From Harmonia axyridis (Eukaryota > Arthropoda > Insecta > Coleoptera > Coccinellidae), in the NCBI RefSeq assembly GCF_914767665.1, contig NC_059502.1:34304812-34368811 (forward strand): 64,000 nt of DNA. Reading direction: 5' to 3'. Each line of letters starts with the position of its first letter. Position 1 is the stretch's first letter. Below, piece after piece: positions 58,010 through 64,000 of the stretch. The notes under the pieces were generated by a model. That model did no database searches, had not been told where the DNA came from, and saw nothing but the letters and a program-made list of their open reading frames with translations. The position numbers were made by a program, and so were the translations under genes.

Positions 58010-59125
58010 CTTATCACTTGGTGAAACATAATTTCAATATTAATAAAAGAAATAAAACACTTGACTATACGTTCCACAAATTTTAATAAAAATAAATAAT
58101 GTAATGATGTTGACATGCACGTTTCGGGTTTCATCCCATTATCAAAACTAAATATAAAATATACACACAAATACATATAAATTCTACGTAACAGATGTTA
58201 AAACCGGAGACAAGCGAAAATCTATCGATCTTTTATGTTCTTCAATTCTAATTCCAAGAGATCGACCGGTCTGACCTATATAAAATGCAGGACATTCATC
58301 ACAAAACAGTTTATATACACCACTCAACTGTGAAATGTTCAGCCGATTCTTACCACTAAAAAACATTGTTCTTAAATTTTTCTTATTCGTACATATAACA
58401 TCAATATCGTTTTTTCTGATTCTTTTACAAAGTTTATCACTAAGAGATGGGATATAATTGATGTATACAAATTTTTTCATTTGATTTTCTAACTGAGGTG
58501 GATATACTAAAGTTAACAATCTCTTCTGTTGTTTTTTAAAAATTAATTTGTTTATTATATCAGGATGGTAGCCGTTGTTCTTGGCTAACACCTTTAGAAT
58601 TTGAATTTCTTTTTCGAAGTTAATTGCTGACAATGGAATTGAGATCAGTCTATGTACTATGGTGTGGAATGCTGACATCTTGATCTTATAAGGGTGTGAA
58701 CTGCTGTTATGAATCAGAATATCAGAGAAAGTGGGTTTTCTGTATATATTAAATTCAAGATGTTCATTTATTATCTTTACCTGAATATCCAAGAAATTTA
58801 AACACTTATTATTATCTTCTATTTCTAAAGTGAACTGAATTGAACTATAAAAAGAATTTATCAATTCTAAAAAGGATTCTAGTTCTGAAGTTGAGCCAGT
58901 CCATATACAAAATATATCATCCACATATCGCTTCCAGTATAGTACAAAATCAGTCAAATTAACGTTCGCAGGGGAGCATATTTTTTTTTCTAAAGCTGTC
59001 ATGAATATTTCACTGAACAAGTTTGATGAAGGGGAACCCATTGGCAGACCATCTAATTGTTGATAGAATTTTTCATTGAACTTAAAATAGCTTTGCCCTA
59101 GACATCTTTTAATAGGCTTAGGTTA
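58010..59125 (-). mobile_element. Penelope-like retroelement, 5'-truncated
   Basis: The minus frame is open from about 59112 (RCLGQSYFKFNEKFYQQLDG) through 59041 to the stop at 58184. Counting from the Met at 59041, it has MGSPSSNLFSEIF, YVDD at residues 39-42 (RT catalytic), LNFLDIQVKI at 81-90, and NIYRKPTFSD at 98-107. A GIY-YIG endonuclease start follows at 241-260 (GVYKLF, then FYIGQTGR) with EEHKRS at 267-272. The frame ends soon after the EEHKRS motif. Downstream, GATGAAACCCGAAACGTGCA is a typical Penelope/Athena tail. The first RT motifs are missing. Such elements insert by RT plus GIY-YIG nicking. Confidence 0.9.
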
Positions 59126-59167
59126 GATTTTGAAATCATAAGTTGAATTACCTCATAACTCATTATA

Positions 59168-59755
59168 CAGGGTGTTTCCTAAACATGCGGCAAAAATTCA
59201 GGGGGTTGTTCCTTGGACTATTCTAAGAATATTTTGTCCTTTGATGATTTTTGAAAAACCTATTTGTTTCGAAGATATAGGGAAAACAAAATTTCAGATA
59301 ATAACATTTTATTATGAAAAATTACATGAAAATTCAACTCAACCTACAAAAACTGTTGAAAATGACCACCTCTAGCCAGCATACAAGCATCCAATCTTCT
59401 CCTCATTGACTGCCGAACCCTTTCAAAAACACCAGGATCATTCAAATGAAAACCGTGTTTAATCTGTATTCCTTGACCATCTGCACTTATCAATTTTTAG
59501 TCAAAAAACTGGCCGTTTTTAGTAATTGGAATGTTGTTAAACAAATTTAAAAATAAATTGTACCTACTTAGTAAACACAGTGCGGTACGCATTTTTATTT
59601 AAACTATTATTAATTTTAAAAATATGAAAAATGTTGTTCGCCCTGTATCTTCGAAACAAAGAGGTTTTTCAATAATCATCCAAGGACAAAACATGCTTAA
59701 AATAGTCCAAGGAACAACCCCCTGAATTTTTGCCGCATGTTTAGGAAACACCCTG
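59168..59755. mobile_element. Foldback element, family K, with transposase C-terminal relic
   Basis: The ends CAGGGTGTTTCCTAAACATG are perfectly inverted, next to TA. The arms of about 120 bp differ at few places. The mirror ORFs at 59172-59375 and 59793-59599 are the two arms read out. The centre carries the relic listed next. Confidence 0.9.
59344..59455 (-). pseudogene. Transposase C-terminus inside foldback K
   Basis: The minus frame reads FHLNDPGVFERVRQSMRRRL, then DACMLARGGHFQQFL and a stop. The RRRxxxCxxxxGGHF-stop pattern is shared with foldback C (11086) and foldback B (8466). It is the tail of a Tc/mariner-type transposase family. Confidence 0.65.
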
Positions 59756-60427
59756 TATATTTCAAGGAATAACGCCTGGTACATCAGTATCAAACAGAAG
59801 CAGGGAAAAAATGACGATACACATTTATTAAAAAACTGATGCTAGCAAAAGTTGATAGATTATTTCCTAGAAATTTTTGAATCTGGGGAAATTATGCATC
59901 ATTCGGAAATAATCCTTGTGCTAAATTCTATACTACCGTAGTATATCAACTTCCTGTCGTCCTCTAAAATTCATGTCTAACTTCAGCGAGGAGTTTTCCG
60001 AGAAAACTGTCTTTCCCTCACCTTTTAGCGTGTGGGGTCACTCAGCAAGATCCCAATGAACCAATTGACCCATGTCGTTGTCATGCGACTCCACAACTCT
60101 GCCGGTAATGGTGCGTCACTTCCATGGCGTGCTCGATGTAACTGCTTCACTGGTTCTGAATGCCGCCAACATAGAGGGACGTTTTAGCGCAGAATGCTCC
60201 TTTTAAACACAAATCCTTATGGCTTCAGCCAGTCATTTCGACGAACAGGATCCCGAAAAAATTGTATCCCCCTGGAAACGGTTAACATCCTTTCATCGGG
60301 TGCCATGCCTCCTATTCACGTGTGCCTTGTGCTTCCTCGTTCTTTAAGACTCATTATTTACCCAGGTCCGGTCTTGTGAATATCTGATTCAGCCATCGTT
60401 GAAATTTCGAAGTCTTAGGGTGATATG
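59756..60427. other. Unassigned sequence with a GC-rich block at 59995-60385
   Basis: The block (for example CTCACCTTTTAGCGTGTGGG, CATGGCGTGCTCGATG) has no long clean frame on either strand. It directly precedes the retrotransposon RT segment and could be its decayed upstream part or an unrelated insertion. Confidence 0.3.
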
Positions 60428-61853
60428 ACTTTGGAACGAATGTTAGACTTCATAAACATACATCATATTATAAATTCCACACAACATGGTTTTCGCAGTG
60501 GTAAGTTCACTCAGTCGGCTTTATTGCATTTTTAATTTTTATAATACACTTGTCGATTTTCTCAATAATGGCGAGTGCCCTGTTGCAGTTTTATGTGACT
60601 TATGCAGGGCTTTCGACTGTGTGAACCATCAGAAATTATTGAATATTTTAGAATCTTACGCTTTTAGAGGCCGGCCTTATAACTGGTTGAGGACTTTCCT
60701 TGGAAATCGAAGCCAGTATGTTGTTTTGAGGTTTGAGGTTGATGGTTTAATATCACTGGTGACGTCGAAGAAGGAATCGGTGTGTATGGGTGTGCCTCAG
60801 GGGTCCATATTGGGGCCGATTCTCTTTTTGTTATATATAAATAGATTTGGAGCCAGTATACTCCACGATTTTGTTACGTATGCGGACGATATATCCTTTT
60901 TGAAGTGTTCGACCAATGCGTTGTTCTTAAGAGAAGAAGTCGAGAAATTGTTGTACGCCGCTTGCAGGTTTTTCAGCAACCCCGATCTATATTTAAATGC
61001 TAAGAAGACCCAAGTCATTCGTTTTCATAACTATAAACAACAGTCTGTTGAGTTACAACTTGATCTCGGTGATACACTCCTGTCCAATATGAATACGGTC
61101 AAATTTCTTGGTGTTGAATTCGATGAACACCTCAACTGGGTGTCGCACTGTGAGGGTCTGGCTTCGAAGTTGCACTCTTACTATTACATGTTTAGAAACT
61201 TAAGGGCGGTGCTGGATGTTGACCAGCTTGTGAGTATCTATTATGCACAAGTGGAATCTCGTCTTCGATATGGAATCTGCTTGTGGGGTATCTCAACCAA
61301 ATCAAAGGATGTATTTGTTGCACAGAAAGCAATTTTGAGGTGCATTTTTTACATCCCTAGAAGAGAAACCTGCAAACTGGCTTTTAGGTCCGGCAATATT
61401 TTGACGCTTGCCAGTTTATATATTTTTGAAATTTCGTGTTATATTTATAGCAACATAAGCTCTTTCAAACGTAACGAAGAGATTCATAACATGAATACAC
61501 GCCGAAAAGGATTGATTCACACGCAGGTTGCAAAATACAGGATTGCTCAGAGTGCACCTAACTATCTAGGACCACGTATTTTTAATCATTTATCGGAAAA
61601 TATTAGGTCCAGTTCAACACTTAAGATGTTTAGGACTCGTCTCAAAGCATTTTTGATGCAGAATAATTTTTATACTGTGCAAGATTTTTTTAACTGTACA
61701 TTAATATAAGTTTGATATATGTTTATATAATGGTTTTTGATTTCTATGTTGAAGTTTGTTGATATTTCTATATTTTAAAATTTTTGACGTTTTCGATACA
61801 ATGTAATAATTGTCTTATGGAAATAAAGATTTGATTGATCGATTGATTGATTG
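60428..61853 (+). mobile_element. Non-LTR retrotransposon, 3' half with RT domain
   Basis: RT begins with STQHGFRSGKFTQSALLHF (to 60530), then a frameshift into the long frame ending at 61709. In that frame (60486 as 1) are CDLCRAFD at 37-44 (first catalytic Asp), GVPQGSILGPILF at 102-114 and TYADDISFL at 131-139. Then come the thumb and the C-terminal region with ICLWG and NTRRKG. An AATAAA at 61821 and a GATT repeat tail at about 61831-61853 mark the 3' end. The 5' part with endonuclease is missing. The Jockey/CR1 supergroup is inferred. Apart from the one frameshift the RT is well preserved. Confidence 0.9.
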
Positions 61854-64000
61854 CTGGCAAGTTAGAATCATTAAGACTTGAAAGAAATTCAAACTGATAC
61901 CTTCACATTTTGTCATGCATTAAAAAGAAGTTGTTTCCTTCTGAGCAAGATACGTATTTTTCGAAATATGTATTTATTTCAAGCAAGTTTACTGTTTTTT
62001 CGGAACAATCATAAAATTGATTTTGAATTGACTATATAACATACTTGTTCTAACAATAACTTAATTTTGGTTTAAGTAAATCATTACTTTCATTCGAGTT
62101 TATGATTCACGACTTTTAATTGAAGAAACGACTGGACTTTAGGAATTCAATATCTTGTCTTGAAAATATTTTATATTCGAAAGAAATTTTTTAAACACTC
62201 AGTATAGTCATTTACTCACAGAAAATACAAAAATTTCCTTGGACCAATAATAAAGCCTGTACAATCATTCGTGAAACACCCTGTATATCTATATTTGTAC
62301 ATATTTCTTTTTTTGTTATATTTGCGAAATGTATTAATGAATCCATTATTGTATATCACTATTAATTGGAAAAAAGAGCTTTCCTGGTTTTTAAAAATGC
62401 ATAGATATTTCAATGCATATTTCAAGCTTTTTTATATTGCACATAATCCGGTTTCTTGTGATGATACACTGCCGAAATCTGTAATATAACTGTATAATCT
62501 GATCAATAATCACTCTATGCTCATATTTTATACAAATTGTGGGATATTCTGTTCGAAGAATTGCATTCTCCTCATCAAGGCAAACGTTATTCAGATCAAT
62601 GAACTCAACTGATATTGCATTCGCCCTAGGGAAATTAAACTCTCTGGATGGAAATCAGAATGATGCATTTATTACTAAACATTCCGATAACATTACATGG
62701 ATTATGCATCTATTGTTTCTCCACCAGAATCTCGAATAAACATCGAATAATTATGTAAAAGCATCATTGGAATACAATAAACAGTGTTGGCAAATCGGAA
62801 CATCGGGATGCATTATCACTGTATCAGAAAAAAATGCATAAGGAATGCAAAAAGTCAAATAGAGAGCGTCAACGTTTTCCCCTCTTATACTACAAACAGT
62901 TAAATTCTAATTAGAAACAAGGGAAGAGTCATCCCCTACCTCGCATATCTTCGTCTTTAGTGTCAGCATAGAATACTCGTACTTTCATTTACAATTCTGA
63001 TGCTAAAAGAGAACATATTCGCCAGACAATATTATATCAATAGAAGTATATTTTGAAGCTGACTGCGCTTATGAAGCGATATATTTTCCTTCTATTTAAA
63101 CTGTTCTACTTAATTTTTATCGTTTCGGAAAACCTGGTTGCAATATTGTATGCTGTAAATACTTTCATGATGGTGGAGAATTGAGAGGTATTTAAATTCC
63201 AATGAGCTTATAACTCAAATTCTTCAAAAAAATTGCATCCACAGTTTGAGATATTTTGAAAAAAACATAGGTTTATTTCCTATCCTATAAAAACTACCCG
63301 ATAAATATTTACAAAAAATTGTTTCCAGCTGATGAAGATTTGTCAGTTCATGAGAGACAAAATTCTAGAAAATAACGAGTTCACAAAAAATATTTATTTT
63401 ACCGCTGAATCCTCATTTTCTCGGAATAGCCATCACAATCCTTCAGTAGCCAGTTATGGCTCTCGAAAAAAATTACCATTTGACCGTTTTGATTCTGATA
63501 CTGTATCCCAAAATAATCGTAAAAATCAGTAATCCCAACATAGACGTACTATACTAACTATACCCTACCGTATCGTAAAGTTAATGAAGAAAGAAGAATA
63601 GCACGCTGATTTACAAGATCAAGCCCATAATACAGAGACAAATCAACTCCAATAGGAAGTTAGAAAGGCGCCGAGAGAATTCAGAAATGACCAATGGAAA
63701 CAAAAGCTGAAATATCTTACGATCGACCAAATACATATAATAGGTAGAGACGATGAAAAATCTGAAACCTGTTTCAACTCCAATGTAAACTGAATATTTC
63801 ATCGCAAAGCCATAAAGTACCAAAAAACAACGTCTAATCAGGCTTCTGTCATCAATTGAGGAAGTCGCCGAAATGACCATTCACTTCCAATTGCCTAAAA
63901 CAAGTTCTGCCAGACGAACAGTTTTAGAATATGCATCAACCGGGTTATACAAGGGTTGTCCAATTTTCCAGGAATTTCTATGATGCCAGTGACTTTGTTG
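61854..64000. other. AT-rich sequence to the window end; solo transposon ends
   Basis: GAAACACCCTGTATATC at about 62274 is a solo CAGGGTG-type right end. At 63640-63740 the plus strand has a frame with EVRKAPREFRNDQWKQKL, faintly like the linker before RT in Jockey-type elements, too weak to assign. TATACAAGGGTTGTCCAATT at 63948 may start another element cut by the window edge. Confidence 0.3.

Noticed and set aside
59172..59793. Two similar short proteins facing each other
   Set aside because: They are the two inverted arms of foldback K, not genes.
63611..63880. Hydrophobic 89-codon minus frame, chemoreceptor-like
   Set aside because: Too short, no receptor motif or splice sites, and the plus strand of the same stretch has a weak retroelement-like frame.
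1..64000. Novel multi-gene defence or biosynthetic system
   Set aside because: No gene clusters, operon spacing or co-directional unknown genes were seen; almost all coding signal belongs to transposons or the single cuticle gene.

Overview
The window looks like AT-rich nuclear DNA of an insect, possibly a beetle (a guess). The clues are spliced genes with GT/AG introns, a cuticular (chitin-binding) protein gene, several mariner/Tc1 lineages, piggyBac, a Penelope-like element, insect-type non-LTR retrotransposons and many short 'CAGGGTG' foldback elements. I see no operons, no rRNA or tRNA genes and no CRISPR.

Only one host gene is well supported: a secreted cuticular protein on the minus strand. 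Its three exons at 36655-36428, 28650-28426 and 10009-9830 join in phase 0. They give a signal peptide, a Gln-rich middle and a Rebers-Riddiford chitin-binding domain. The 7.8 kb and 18.4 kb introns are filled with transposons, and the 3' end of the gene was not found and probably lies left of the window. A TATA box sits just upstream of exon 1.

Layout. 1-9.8 kb: non-LTR 3' end, foldbacks, a degenerate multicopy gene copy and mariner relics. 10-28 kb (intron 2): a long foldback with a transposase C-terminus, mariner and Tc-like relics, a TTAA-flanked MITE, reverse transcriptase fragments and a TIR element carrying a broken first exon. 28-36 kb (intron 1): a complete piggyBac with an intact two-exon transposase, near-perfect foldbacks and CTTGA repeat clusters. 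37-43 kb: a complete mauritiana-type mariner with a single premature stop, and an irritans-type mariner relic. 43-46 kb: palindromic MITEs and a nest of three foldbacks. 46-53 kb: a hAT-like end, a two-exon truncated tyrosine-recombinase (Crypton-like) gene and a deleted mariner. 53-64 kb: a Tc1 element with long TIRs, further foldbacks, a Penelope-like fragment and a non-LTR 3' half.

The most interesting pattern is the set of CAGGGTG...CACCCTG foldbacks. At least three carry, between their arms, the decayed C-terminus of one DDE transposase type (Cys, then Gly-Gly-His-Phe or similar, then stop). They therefore look like deletion derivatives of a Tc/mariner-type transposon. I found no convincing novel multi-gene system; the window is mostly transposon archaeology around one long cuticle gene.
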